Source: an uncultured bacterium (GTDB lineage Bacteria > Bacteroidota > Bacteroidia > Bacteroidales > Bacteroidaceae). From it: a stretch of DNA of 45,419 nt. Positions within the stretch are counted from its first letter, which is position 1. Every line of letters starts with the position of its first letter. Location: assembly GCA_945829115.1 (NCBI GenBank), contig CALZTP010000001.1, positions 82,316 through 127,734 on the forward strand. Direction: 5' to 3'. Below are positions 16,152 to 24,433 of the stretch, one piece after another. Under the pieces are notes generated by a model. It searched no databases, had not been told where the DNA came from, and saw only the letters and a program-made list of their open reading frames with translations. The position numbers and the translations under genes were made by a program.

Positions 16152-17474
16152 ATGGATAATAACAGACCAAATCTTGTTGACTTCGGTGCTCCGGAGAAGA
16201 AACAAAGCATAATAAAAGTGATTGGTGTTGGCGGTGGCGGTGGAAATGCCGTAAACCACATGTACCGTGAGGGTATTCACGATGTTTCTTTCGTGCTCTG
16301 CAATACAGACGCACAAGCTCTTAACGACTCTCCAGTGCCTGTAAAGCTGCAGTTAGGAAACGAAGGCCTTGGAGCAGGAAACATTCCAGCACGCGCTCGA
16401 GAGGCTGCAGAGGAAACAATCGACGGCATCAGAAACATGCTCTCAGACGGCACAAAGATGGTGTTTATCACAGCCGGAATGGGTGGCGGAACCGGAACGG
16501 GTGCTGCTCCAGTCATTGCTCGTGAGTCAAAGGCGCAGGGAATCCTCACCGTAGGCATTGTCACTATTCCTTTCCAGTTTGAAGGAAGAAAGAAAATCGA
16601 TCAAGCTCTCGATGGTGTAGAGGAAATAGCAAAGAACGTAGATGCTCTGCTCGTTATCAACAACCAGCGCCTACTGAAGATATACCCTGACCTCCCTATT
16701 ATGCAGGCATTCGGAAAGGCAGACGACACGCTCTCCATCGCAGCAAAGTCAATTGCTGAGATCATCACTGTCCACGGTATCATTAACCTCGACTTCAACG
16801 ATGTAAAGACTGTTCTCAAAGACGGTGGCGTGGCAATCATGTCTACTGGCTATGGAGAAGGTGAGGAGCGCGTGAAGAACGCCATCAACGATGCTCTCAA
16901 CTCTCCTCTGTTGAACAATAAAGACATCTTCCACTCAAAGAAAATCCTTCTCGCAATATATTCTTCTGCCGAGGCTAATTCTCAAGGACTGATGATGGAG
17001 GAGATGAACTACGTCACAGAGTTCATGGACGGTTTCAAAGAAGATATAGAAACAAAGTGGGGACTCTTCAACGACCCTGAATTAGGCGACAAGGTGAAGG
17101 TAACAATCCTTTCAACCGGATTCGGACTCTCAGATGTTGAAGGACTGTCATCACGCGTGAAGAAACAAGATCAGCAGGAGGCTATTCGTGACGCAGAGCG
17201 TGCCGCAATGGAAGCAAAGCGTGACGAGCGTCGCAATAAGTACTATGACGATACCGACAACCACTTCGTTCGCCGTGCAGCAAACATCTTCATTTTCAAT
17301 GCAGAAGACCTCGACAACGACAATATCATTGAGGCTGTGGAGAACACTCCAACAATGAAACGCTCACGCCAGCAGCTCCAAGACCTTGTGAAGCTCTCGG
17401 CAGGCACATTGCCAACTACTGAAGAACCACAAACAAAGCCTCAACAGCCTTCTGGTGTTATCAGCTTCGTATAA
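16152..17474 (+). CDS. ftsZ: Cell division GTPase FtsZ
   Basis: The 440-residue tubulin homologue has the GTP-binding signature GGGTGTG at residues 111-117, IKVIGVGGGGGNAVNHM near the N-terminus, and the T7 loop region with LDFNDVKTVLKDGG that completes the GTPase site of the neighbouring subunit. It forms the Z ring. A charged linker of about 100 residues follows the core and the protein ends PQQPSGVISFV; I do not see the familiar PxFL-type conserved tail, so the FtsA-binding peptide may be diverged. It is the last gene of the dcw cluster and faces dgt tail to tail. Confidence 0.97.
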   Translation: MDNNRPNLVDFGAPEKKQSIIKVIGVGGGGGNAVNHMYREGIHDVSFVLCNTDAQALNDSPVPVKLQLGNEGLGAGNIPARAREAAEETIDGIRNMLSDGTKMVFITAGMGGGTGTGAAPVIARESKAQGILTVGIVTIPFQFEGRKKIDQALDGVEEIAKNVDALLVINNQRLLKIYPDLPIMQAFGKADDTLSIAAKSIAEIITVHGIINLDFNDVKTVLKDGGVAIMSTGYGEGEERVKNAINDALNSPLLNNKDIFHSKKILLAIYSSAEANSQGLMMEEMNYVTEFMDGFKEDIETKWGLFNDPELGDKVKVTILSTGFGLSDVEGLSSRVKKQDQQEAIRDAERAAMEAKRDERRNKYYDDTDNHFVRRAANIFIFNAEDLDNDNIIEAVENTPTMKRSRQQLQDLVKLSAGTLPTTEEPQTKPQQPSGVISFV

Positions 17475-17491
17475 GAATGAGGTAATGGACT

Positions 17492-17518
17492 GAAAAAGCA
17501 ATTTTGCACAACTTGTTA
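17492..17518 (+). repeat. MITE-end-like motif after ftsZ
   Basis: AAAAAGCAATTTTGCACAAC matches the right terminal repeat of the element at 26991-27156 (AAAAATAATTTTGCACACCT) with one extra base and a few changes. It begins 18 bp after the ftsZ stop codon. Confidence 0.45.
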
Positions 17519-17543
17519 TTCCGTAATCAGAAAGGAATAACAA
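17513..17543. terminator. Inverted repeat between ftsZ and dgt
   Basis: TTGTTATTCC and GGAATAACAA form a perfect 10-bp stem around an 11-nt loop, 38 bp after the ftsZ stop. It is not followed by a T run, so a role as bidirectional terminator or mRNA 3' end for the convergent ftsZ and dgt transcripts is a guess from position. Confidence 0.4.
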
Positions 17544-17586
17544 ATAGTGCACAGAATTTGTTGGTAGGTACACCTAACAAAACAAT

Positions 17587-17647
17587 ACCTCCTGCAGTTA
17601 CTCTTCCTGCTCTCCGTTTTGAGCGTAAAGGGGTAATTGCAGGAGGT
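17587..17647. terminator. Long inverted repeat before the dgt stop
   Basis: ACCTCCTGCAGTTAC and GTAATTGCAGGAGGT pair over 15 bp with one mismatch and a loop of 31 nt. With the hairpin at 17513-17543 it fills the convergent spacer, so transcript end formation is the most likely role. A short direct repeat (CATTATACCTTCG, 22-bp period, at 17652 and 17674) follows and runs into the 3' end of dgt. Confidence 0.4.
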
Positions 17648-17675
17648 CTGTCATTATACCTTCGAGAGTATGCCA

Positions 17676-19016
17676 TTATACCTTCGGAAGACTGATACCA
17701 CTAATCTTCTGGTAGACATCAAGTGCATAAACATCTGTCATTCCAGAGATATAGTCTATGACTGCCATGATGCGCGTTTCGAGATCCTTTGAATGAATAT
17801 CATATTGTGATGCCACACGCCTCATGAGCTGTTGAGAGTAGAAGCGTTTAGGGTAGAAAGCGGCATCAATAAGTTTCTCCATGAGAGTCTCCATGATTGT
17901 GAAACCAGAGAGTTCAATGTCGAGAACAGGCTTACTATGATAAATCTTATCTTTGGAAACCTTCTGACAAGCACGATAAGCCGAAAGTTCATATTCTGGA
18001 ATATGATCTATGAGACTGCCAGTGAATGTTCCAGAGAGAATCTTCTCCTCATTGTCTACAAAAGCGTCAACACAAAGATTCTCTAACTTTCCAATCACAC
18101 AAGCTCTCATATAGATAATCTTTTCGTTGTTGTCTGTAATGCCCTCGTCTATTATTCTCTGCAGAATCTTATCTTGAACATCTTTCGAGAAGAAGTTCAG
18201 CAAGAGTTGCGCCGTTTCATCGTAGCTGAGAATCTTTAGTTTGTTCGCGTCCTCAATGTCCATTATCTCATAACAGATATCATCTGCCGCCTCAACAAGA
18301 AAAACAAGAGGGTAACGAGCATAGCAGATCTTTCCGTTAGAATCTTCATGGTGCGGAATACCTAATCGCTCTGCAATCTTGCGATAAATCTCCTTGTCTT
18401 CAGTAAAAAATCCGAACTTCCCAGGCTTTATCTTCGCACCACTCTCATAAGGATACTTCACTGTAGAGGCAAGCGTCGGATAGGTCATCACGAAACCGCC
18501 ATCCCTTCTCCCAAGAAATCTATGGGCAAGGAGTCGGAAGGTGTTCGCATTACCATCGAAATTCGTCACATCGTCCCACACTTCTGGCGACAACAAGTCA
18601 CGCAACATAGAGCCTTTCCCCTCAGTGAAAAACGTTTGGATGGCTTTCTCACCAGAATGACCGAAAGGCGGATTTCCCATATCGTGCGCAAGACAAGCAG
18701 TAGAGACAATCGTGCCAATCTCCTGAATGAGCGTATCCTTCAGTTCTGGAGTCCTTGCCGTGAGCTTCCTCGCAACATCATTTCCCAAAGACATGCCAAC
18801 ACTTGCCACCTCCAAAGAATGTGTCAGGCGGTTATGCACGAAAATGCTTCCCGGCAAAGGGAACACCTGTGTCTTGTTCTGCATTCTCCGAAAGGGTGCA
18901 GAGAAAATGAGGCGGTCATAGTCTCTCTTGAACTCAGAGCGGTCGTCTCTTCGTTCGGTATGCCTTGTCTCTTGCCCGAGACGTGTTGTGGTTAAAAGGT
19001 TTTTCCAATCCATCAT
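17676..19016 (-). CDS. dgt: Deoxyguanosine triphosphate triphosphohydrolase-like protein
   Basis: The 446-residue protein belongs to the HD-domain dNTP triphosphohydrolases. The N-terminal RDDRSEFKRDYDRLIFSAPFRRMQNKTQVFP, RLTHSLEVA with H66, the metal-binding pair ACLAHDMGNPPFGHSGE (HD at 111-112) and the later VEAADDICYEIMDIED aspartates are all present, so the metal site looks intact. The family cleaves dGTP (or dNTPs generally) to the deoxynucleoside and triphosphate. The protein starts with two methionines; either may be used. It is divergent from dut, another enzyme of the dNTP pool. Confidence 0.93.
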   Translation of the reverse strand: MMDWKNLLTTTRLGQETRHTERRDDRSEFKRDYDRLIFSAPFRRMQNKTQVFPLPGSIFVHNRLTHSLEVASVGMSLGNDVARKLTARTPELKDTLIQEIGTIVSTACLAHDMGNPPFGHSGEKAIQTFFTEGKGSMLRDLLSPEVWDDVTNFDGNANTFRLLAHRFLGRRDGGFVMTYPTLASTVKYPYESGAKIKPGKFGFFTEDKEIYRKIAERLGIPHHEDSNGKICYARYPLVFLVEAADDICYEIMDIEDANKLKILSYDETAQLLLNFFSKDVQDKILQRIIDEGITDNNEKIIYMRACVIGKLENLCVDAFVDNEEKILSGTFTGSLIDHIPEYELSAYRACQKVSKDKIYHSKPVLDIELSGFTIMETLMEKLIDAAFYPKRFYSQQLMRRVASQYDIHSKDLETRIMAVIDYISGMTDVYALDVYQKISGISLPKV

Positions 19017-19026
19017 AGCGCAAAAA

Positions 19027-19075
19027 AGGTGTGCTGATTTTTTTTGTAATGATTGTACTGTATACTGATAATTAT
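19027..19075 (-). mobile_element. Decayed MITE end in the dgt leader
   Basis: AGGTGTGC, then an A/T run, then TAATGATTGTACTG, matches the left arm of the element at 26991-27156 (AGGTGTGC, A/T run, TAATGATTGTATTG) with one small gap. It lies between the predicted dgt transcription start near 19081 and the dgt ATG at 19016, with the outer end towards the start codon. Confidence 0.65.
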
Positions 19076-19087
19076 TATCTCACAATG

Positions 19088-19119
19088 CAAAAGTACCGTA
19101 AATTTTTATAACAAACAAA
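19088..19119 (-). promoter_or_regulatory. dgt promoter
   Basis: On the minus strand the -7 box TACTTTTG (19088-19095) is preceded by TTTG (19116-19119) with a spacing of 20 bp, a very good match to the Bacteroidetes promoter pattern. The expected transcript starts near 19081, leaving a leader of about 65 nt. Confidence 0.7.
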
Positions 19120-19160
19120 CTTTTTTTCCTTAAATAAGAAGAATTATGAATAAAAATGAG

Positions 19161-19168
19161 TATTTTTG
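19161..19168 (+). promoter_or_regulatory. dut promoter, -7 box
   Basis: TATTTTTG, followed by CA, matches the -7 consensus and lies 40 bp before the dut ATG. No clear -33 TTTG is seen. It is back to back with the dgt promoter. Confidence 0.5.
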
Positions 19169-19208
19169 CAAATTGTAATAGAAAAACAGTCATTATCACA
19201 AAAGAAAA

Positions 19209-19643
19209 ATGGAAATAAGAATCATAAACCGTAGCCATCATGCGCTACCTTCATACGCCACAGAACAGAGTGCCGGAATGGACCTTAGAGCAAATATCGA
19301 AGAGCCGATAACACTAAAGCCAATGCAGAGAGCACTGATAAAAACAGGACTCTTCATGGCTCTTCCTCCAGGATTTGAAGCGCAAGTGCGCCCACGCTCT
19401 GGACTTGCTCTGAAGCATGGCATCACTGTTCTGAACACCCCTGGAACGATTGATGCCGACTACCGTGGCGAAATAGGTGTTGTATTGATCAACCTCGGCG
19501 ACAAGGACTTTGTTGTCAACGATGGTGAGCGTATTGCACAAATGGTTATCGCACGCCATGAAACCGCCATCATTCGTGAGGTGGAGGTTCTTGACGATAC
19601 CGAACGTGGTGCTGGCGGCTATGGTCATACCGGCATAAAATAA
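19209..19643 (+). CDS. dut: Deoxyuridine 5'-triphosphate nucleotidohydrolase
   Basis: The 144-residue protein has the five conserved dUTPase motifs in order: [39 protein letters not shown] and, at the C-terminus, [10 protein letters not shown]. The last motif normally reads RGxGGFGSTG; here Y replaces F, which still can stack on uracil, and H replaces S. The trimeric enzyme hydrolyses dUTP to dUMP, keeping uracil out of DNA and supplying the dTMP pathway. Length is normal for the trimeric family. Confidence 0.97.
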   Translation: MEIRIINRSHHALPSYATEQSAGMDLRANIEEPITLKPMQRALIKTGLFMALPPGFEAQVRPRSGLALKHGITVLNTPGTIDADYRGEIGVVLINLGDKDFVVNDGERIAQMVIARHETAIIREVEVLDDTERGAGGYGHTGIK

Positions 19644-19660
19644 GAACATCGCATTTATTA

Positions 19661-19685
19661 GGTGGGTAAAAAAAAGATTCCCACC
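19661..19685 (+). other. Hairpin after dut
   Basis: GGTGGG and CCCACC pair across a 13-nt A-rich loop, 17 bp after the dut stop. It has no T tail, so it may be a weak transcript end or an attenuating hairpin before the TPR gene 37 bp further on. Confidence 0.35.
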
Positions 19686-19722
19686 GTGAAAAGGTTTAGC
19701 ATTTTTATAGAACTCACCGTAA

Positions 19723-21477
19723 ATGAAAAAAAGAAGAAGAATCTTCATACTTGCCGTTCTTGCAGCAGTGATATGCACTTTCCAGATAGCAGGAGCAAGG
19801 AACGCTGAGGAGAAAAGGAACGGAGACACCCTTCCGGATTCTCTTTCTATTGCCGCAAAGGGAAACAACTCTCTGGATTCTCTGTTTGTAACATCAGAGG
19901 GAGACACCCTTCGCTATAAGGATATTGTTCGAGACACCTCTTCACAATACTCCCAACTTTTCCTGCAGGCAGTAGAAGAATTTGTTGTAGGCAACATGAA
20001 GCAGGCTTTCGACATGTTCAAAGATTGCATAGCATTAGACTCTACCGCTTCTGAGGCATACTACTATCTTGGGAAATGCTATCTTGCAGAACACGAGGAC
20101 TCTTTAGCCACTGCCATGATGCTTCGTGCTGCAGAACTTCAACCAGAGAATTCACTCTACAAGGAAGAACTGATTCCAGACCTTCTCGACAAGCAAGACC
20201 TTCAGCGTGCTGCGGAGATTGCAGAAGAGATTGTCAGCGACGACCCAGAGCGTTCTGATATTCTCCAACTGCTCATGCAAATTTACGCTCATTTGAAAGA
20301 CAACGAAAAAGGTCTTTCGGCACTTGAGCGTTTAGAGACTCTCGAAGGGCAGGATGAGAGTTTCACAACTGCAAAGGTGCAGATATACAGTCAAATGGGC
20401 GAGGAAGAGAAGGCTTTAGAGGCACTCTCCTCTCTCGTTGAGAATAATCCTCTTGATTTGAACTACAGGGTGATGAGGGGCAACTGGCTCCTCGGACTTG
20501 GCAAGAAAGAGGAGGCACTGAAAGACTTGAAGTACGTGCTTGATGAAGAACCAGAGAACGAGAATGCGGTGATGTCAATGATGGACTACTTCCGCAGCGA
20601 GGGAAACGACTCCTTGGCAAACAACTATCGCGACAAACTTCTGACGAGTCAGAAGACACAGCAGGACACAAAAATACTCCTTCTAAAACAGGCAATAAGG
20701 GCTGCTGAGCAAGAGTCAACAGATTCTACTCGCATTCTGCAACTCTTCGACAAGATTCTCTCCGCAGAACAGCCAAACACAAACATGCTTGAACTGAAAG
20801 CGGCTTATATGCAGCTAAAGAAAATGCCAGAGAAAGAGGTGAAGACGGTCTTCGAACAAATTCTCGAAAAAAATCCAGGAAACGGCTGGGCAAGACATCA
20901 GCTCATCATGATGGCATGGAGCAACGAGCAGATAGAAGAGATGATACGCCTCGCACAGCCTGCCATAGAATATAACCCAGAGGATTGCAGCTTCGGATAT
21001 TTCCTCGGAACAGCATATTTCCTTACCGGAAAGACAGAACTCTGCGTCTCTGCTATTGAAAGGGCACTTTCTGTTGCCGATGAGAAAAACGACAAAGGCA
21101 TAATGGTAGAGATGTACTCTCTTCTCGGCGATGCCTTTTTCCGCCTTGGCGAAAAGTCTCGTGGCTATGCCGCCTACGAGAAATGCCTTGCGCTTGACCC
21201 AGAGAAAACGAGCTGTCTGAACAACTACGCCTATTTCCTCTCTCTCGATAAGCGTGACCTTGACAAGGCTGCTGCCATGAGTCTGAAGACCATCAAGGCA
21301 GAGCCAGACAATGCCACATATCTTGACACCTATGCTTGGATTCTCTATCAGCAGAAGAGATATGAAGAGGCAAAGATATATATCGACCTTGCTCTGAAAT
21401 ACGACGACAGTGGAGACTCTGCCGAACTTCTAAAGCACAAAAAGGCTATCGAGAAAAAGTTAAGCAATAAGAAATAG
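19723..21477 (+). CDS. Exported tetratricopeptide repeat protein
   Basis: The 584-residue protein has an N-terminal signal peptide (MKKRRRIFILAVLAAVICTFQIAGA) with no lipobox cysteine, so it is probably periplasmic or membrane-attached. Most of the rest, from about residue 80, is a series of TPR-like helical pairs, for example ALDSTASEAYYYLGKCYLAEHEDSLATAMM and LDPEKTSCLNNYAYFLSLDKRDLDKAAAM. TPR arrays mediate protein binding; no partner can be read from the sequence. It is followed by a DUF4292 lipoprotein and an EnvC-like protein on the same strand, which suggests a shared envelope role. Confidence 0.88.
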   Translation: MKKRRRIFILAVLAAVICTFQIAGARNAEEKRNGDTLPDSLSIAAKGNNSLDSLFVTSEGDTLRYKDIVRDTSSQYSQLFLQAVEEFVVGNMKQAFDMFKDCIALDSTASEAYYYLGKCYLAEHEDSLATAMMLRAAELQPENSLYKEELIPDLLDKQDLQRAAEIAEEIVSDDPERSDILQLLMQIYAHLKDNEKGLSALERLETLEGQDESFTTAKVQIYSQMGEEEKALEALSSLVENNPLDLNYRVMRGNWLLGLGKKEEALKDLKYVLDEEPENENAVMSMMDYFRSEGNDSLANNYRDKLLTSQKTQQDTKILLLKQAIRAAEQESTDSTRILQLFDKILSAEQPNTNMLELKAAYMQLKKMPEKEVKTVFEQILEKNPGNGWARHQLIMMAWSNEQIEEMIRLAQPAIEYNPEDCSFGYFLGTAYFLTGKTELCVSAIERALSVADEKNDKGIMVEMYSLLGDAFFRLGEKSRGYAAYEKCLALDPEKTSCLNNYAYFLSLDKRDLDKAAAMSLKTIKAEPDNATYLDTYAWILYQQKRYEEAKIYIDLALKYDDSGDSAELLKHKKAIEKKLSNKK

Positions 21478-21549
21478 CTCGCAAGGCAGGCTGCAAGAAA
21501 AAACATATAACAGAAAGAATAAAAGATAAAAAACACAAAGAAACACAAC

Positions 21550-22230
21550 ATGAACAAGATAAAATATCTGTTCCTTCTGCCCCTCTGTTTGGCAATAATG
21601 GCATGCGGTTCTTCAAAGAAAGCTGCTGAGGGAAAAGAAAACACGGTGAAGATTGAAGAGAACAACAAAAAGCAGGAAGAACAGAAACAACAAGAGCAGA
21701 AGCAAAAGCCAGTGGCAGAAAAGCCTTCCATAACAGTCTCACGGTTTGTTTCTGATCTAAAAGTGAACATAGAGCTCGACGGAAGCAAATATTCCCTTGA
21801 CGGAAAAATCAGCATGAAACGCGGGGAGGTGATGAGAATAAACCTCTCTTTCATGGGATTTATTGAAGTGGGAATCATTGAGTTCTCGCCAAAGGATATT
21901 CTCATTGTAAACCGCATGGGAAAAGAGTTCACTCGCATGCCTTACGATGCTTTTGACGCCTTCACACGAAACAATATCACCTATGCAAATATGGAATACC
22001 TCGCTTGGGAGAAATTGTATACAGAGAATGGAGAGGCTTCTAATCTCGACAAAGCGATAGAGAATCTCATAAACACGAACATACGCAGTGGAAAACCTGT
22101 GAAGGTATCAATAAAGGTTGGCAAGCCTGACACTTCTCGAGACTTCACCACCTATACCACAGTGAAATCGTCTTACAAAGAAGTGGCTCCTGAACTGCTC
22201 ATGGCTCGCCTAATGGCATTTATGAAGTAG
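21550..22230 (+). CDS. DUF4292 family lipoprotein
   Basis: The 226-residue protein has a lipoprotein signal ending LAIMAC, with the predicted lipidated cysteine at about residue 19, followed by GSSKKAAEG and a linker rich in E, K and Q to about residue 60. The remaining domain (SKYSLDGKISMKRGEVMRINL, MGFIEVGIIEFSPKDILIVNR) is of the DUF4292 type, found in Bacteroidetes. The alternating beta strands recall the LolA/LolB fold that carries lipoproteins, but that is an inference from appearance and no function is established here. It lies 72 bp after the TPR gene. Confidence 0.82.
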   Translation: MNKIKYLFLLPLCLAIMACGSSKKAAEGKENTVKIEENNKKQEEQKQQEQKQKPVAEKPSITVSRFVSDLKVNIELDGSKYSLDGKISMKRGEVMRINLSFMGFIEVGIIEFSPKDILIVNRMGKEFTRMPYDAFDAFTRNNITYANMEYLAWEKLYTENGEASNLDKAIENLINTNIRSGKPVKVSIKVGKPDTSRDFTTYTTVKSSYKEVAPELLMARLMAFMK

Positions 22231-22250
22231 ACACCAGACAACATTCTTTC

Positions 22251-22290
22251 CCCCATTTTCACAAGACACCCCCCATTTTCACAAGACGCC
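22251..22290 (+). repeat. 20-bp tandem duplication
   Basis: Two adjacent copies read CCCCATTTTCACAAGACACC and CCCCATTTTCACAAGACGCC, differing at one base. They lie in the spacer between the DUF4292 and EnvC-like genes. No function is evident. Confidence 0.85.
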
Positions 22291-22336
22291 CCTTCAAAAG
22301 CGAATCTAAAAGAACCCTACAACACTCTCTCGTTCA

Positions 22337-23974
22337 ATGAACAGAATACTCACTTTTCTGGTTTTCCTCTCTCTGACCATCACTGTTTGCGGACAGACAA
22401 ACAGTGGTGCAAAGCGTCGTACCCCCACCTCCTCTTCTGTGCGCAAGACATCTTCTAAGCAGTCGACTGCAAAAAAGAAAACAGCAACAAAAAGCAGGAA
22501 GTCAACAAAAGGGAAGAAGTCAACAGCAACAAAAACTCCCACCAACGCTTCTATACGTGGCTTAGAGAACCAGCGTGCTGCTGTCAGGAAGAACATAAAG
22601 AATCAGGAGTCAGCCCTTAGGCGTAACAAGGAAAACGTTAAGGAGGGACTTAAGAACCTCATGATTCTTACAAGCGATATCCAGACAAGAAAGAAGTCCA
22701 TCGATAGCATCAATAGCGATATCAACAGCATAGAAAAGAACATAGACATTCTCGAAAGCCAACTTGCCACCCTCAACCAGCAGCTTGCCGACCGAAGAAA
22801 GCGGTATGTGAAGGCAATGAGGTATATGAACCGCCACAACACCATCCAAGATCAGCTGATGTTTGTGTTCTCGGCCGAATCGCTTACACAGATGTATCGC
22901 CGTAGCCGATTTGTAAGGGAATATGCCGCACATCAGAAGCAACAGGGCGAGCAGATAAAAGCAAAGCAGGAACAGATAGAGGAGAAGAAGGCCATGCTTC
23001 GCTCTGCACGTCAGGAGAAAGATGTTCTCTTAGAGCGTGGAAAGCGTGCTCACGCTGAGCTCTTAGGAAAGCAATCAGAACAGGAAAAGGCTGTAAAAAA
23101 ACTGCAAAACCAGCAGAAAACCATCCAAAGCGTTCTCGACGAGCAGAGAAAGAAAGATGCTGAGCTGAACAAGCAGATTGAGGAGGAGATTGCTAAGGAG
23201 GTGGAACGCATCAGAAAACGTGCTGAAGAGGAGGCTCGCCGCCGTGCTGCTGCTGAAGAGGCAGCAAGGAAGAAGGCTGCTGAAGAGATGGCGAGAAAGA
23301 AAGCGGAAGCAGAACGTCGTGCTGCTGAGCGTGCAAGAAGAATTGCTGAAGCAAAGGAAGCAGAACGAAGAGCAAAAGCAGAGGCGGCAGAAGCTGCGAA
23401 AAAAAGTGAGGCAGAACGTCTGCGAGCAGAACAGCGAGCACGCTCTGCTGAGGCGGAGCGTATTGCTGCTGAGCGAAAGGCTTCGGCAGAACGGGAGCGG
23501 GAAGAACGGGAGCTTGCCACAGCAAAGAAAAAGAGCGAAGAAAGGTTCTCTCTCTCTAATACCGACCGACTTGTCAGTGGTGGCTTTGAGAAGAATCGTG
23601 GCAGACTGCCAATGCCTGTCACCGGACCTTACCGCATCGTCTCTCATTTCGGGCAATACAGTGTAGAAGGCTTGCCAAATGTTCATCTTGACAATAAGGG
23701 CATAAACATCCTTGGCAGCTCTGGCTGCAATGCTCGTGCCGTCTACGATGGTGAGGTGAGTGCTGTCTTTGGCTATGGCGGTCAGATGGTTGTCATGGTG
23801 CGTCACGGACAGTATATCTCTGTTTATTGCAATCTATCTTCTGTGAGCGTTGGTCGTGGACAGAAAGTTTCTGCCCGACAAACAATCGGTCGTGTTGCCT
23901 CAGACAATATTCTCCAATTCCAACTGCGTAGGGGCAAGGAGAAACTGAACCCTGAAAGATGGCTGGGAAGATAA
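22337..23974 (+). CDS. EnvC-like murein hydrolase activator (degenerate LytM domain)
   Basis: The 545-residue protein has a signal peptide (about 1-20), a K/T/S-rich stretch, a long coiled coil from about residue 75 to 290, an A/E/R-rich helical region to about 395, and a C-terminal LytM/M23-type domain from about 425. In active M23 peptidases the zinc is held by HxxxD and HxH; here the corresponding places read HLDNKGIN and LQFQL, so the zinc site is lost. This is the architecture of EnvC, a non-catalytic periplasmic activator of amidases that split septal peptidoglycan. That role, near a dcw cluster, is inferred. Confidence 0.88.
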   Translation: MNRILTFLVFLSLTITVCGQTNSGAKRRTPTSSSVRKTSSKQSTAKKKTATKSRKSTKGKKSTATKTPTNASIRGLENQRAAVRKNIKNQESALRRNKENVKEGLKNLMILTSDIQTRKKSIDSINSDINSIEKNIDILESQLATLNQQLADRRKRYVKAMRYMNRHNTIQDQLMFVFSAESLTQMYRRSRFVREYAAHQKQQGEQIKAKQEQIEEKKAMLRSARQEKDVLLERGKRAHAELLGKQSEQEKAVKKLQNQQKTIQSVLDEQRKKDAELNKQIEEEIAKEVERIRKRAEEEARRRAAAEEAARKKAAEEMARKKAEAERRAAERARRIAEAKEAERRAKAEAAEAAKKSEAERLRAEQRARSAEAERIAAERKASAEREREERELATAKKKSEERFSLSNTDRLVSGGFEKNRGRLPMPVTGPYRIVSHFGQYSVEGLPNVHLDNKGINILGSSGCNARAVYDGEVSAVFGYGGQMVVMVRHGQYISVYCNLSSVSVGRGQKVSARQTIGRVASDNILQFQLRRGKEKLNPERWLGR

Positions 23975-24147
23975 AAACAAGGCGTTCATCAACCGAAAAT
24001 AAAGAGTGACTGGTTGACAATGGTTGGGAAGATGGTGAAACCAAAAAACCATATAGGGACCTGGACTATCTTCAACAAAGGGCAACCGCGTGAGCTGCGA
24101 CGCCCTGGAGGGTAGGGTGTTCTTTCGAGGTAAAAAAACTAAAGAGG

Positions 24148-24169
24148 TCTTCGATTTGCACTATCTTTA
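24148..24169 (+). repeat. Upstream copy of a duplicated promoter core
   Basis: GTCTTCGATTTGCACTATCT continuing to TT at 24169 recurs exactly at 24229-24250, 81 bp downstream. In this copy the -7 box reads TATCTTTA instead of TATCTTTG, so it may be an inactive duplicate. Confidence 0.7.
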
Positions 24170-24196
24170 GATAAGATAGGCGGCATCTAAACAAAA

Positions 24197-24223
24197 AAAA
24201 TAAAAAATGTGCTTTTTTATTTT
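24197..24223 (+). other. A/T-only hairpin between the two promoter copies
   Basis: AAAATAAAAAA and TTTTTTATTTT form a perfect 11-bp stem around TGTGC. The T-rich right arm overlaps the -33 box of the downstream promoter. It could end transcripts starting from the upstream copy, but with no GC pairs that is doubtful. Confidence 0.4.
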
Positions 24224-24251
24224 GTTTTGTCTTCGATTTGCACTATCTTTG
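24221..24251 (+). promoter_or_regulatory. Promoter of the chorismatase-like gene
   Basis: TTTG at 24221-24224 and TATCTTTG at 24244-24251 are 19 bp apart, a near-perfect Bacteroidetes promoter. Transcription should start near 24257, giving an unusually long leader of about 210 nt before the ATG at 24467. Confidence 0.75.
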
Positions 24252-24292
24252 CACTATAATTCATAATGGAGTCATAACACTGATGCGCTCCG

Positions 24293-24433
24293 AAATTATT
24301 CTGGTGAGATTGTCTTGGTTGGTATAAACTACAACAAAGCCACCAAGAAGCATTCTTGCTTAATAGAAAAGTTTTCTACTCATAATAATCCATGAATTTA
24401 CCATTAAGGGTGGTGATTTATAGAACCACCCTT
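24293..24433 (+). promoter_or_regulatory. Candidate structured 5' leader (possible cis-regulatory RNA)
   Basis: Several helices are visible in one 140-nt stretch: ATTATT near 24295 with AATAAT at 24384-24389 as a possible closing stem; CTTGGT with ACCAAG (24314-24347); TAGAAAA-g-TTTTCTA (24364-24378); and downstream AAGGGTGGT with ACCACCCTT (24406-24433), a strong 9-bp hairpin 33 nt before the start codon. A multi-helix domain followed by a strong hairpin is the general plan of a riboswitch or leader regulator. I do not recognise any known riboswitch consensus, and pairing was judged by eye only. Confidence 0.45.

Noticed and set aside
23050..23806. Long minus-strand frames of 190 and 243 codons
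   Set aside because: They are antisense to the A/E/R/K-rich coiled coil of the EnvC-like gene; high GC bias in repeats leaves the opposite strand open.
24035..24118. GC-richer foldable stretch, considered as SRP RNA, 6S RNA or tRNA
   Set aside because: It lacks the GGAAGGAAGCAG-like SRP core, shows no cloverleaf, and has no promoter or terminator in the right place; it is only mentioned as unexplained.
24282..24326. Small frame starting ATGCGCTCCGAAATT in the long leader
   Set aside because: It has 14 codons and lies in a region better explained by RNA folding; no start-site support was seen.
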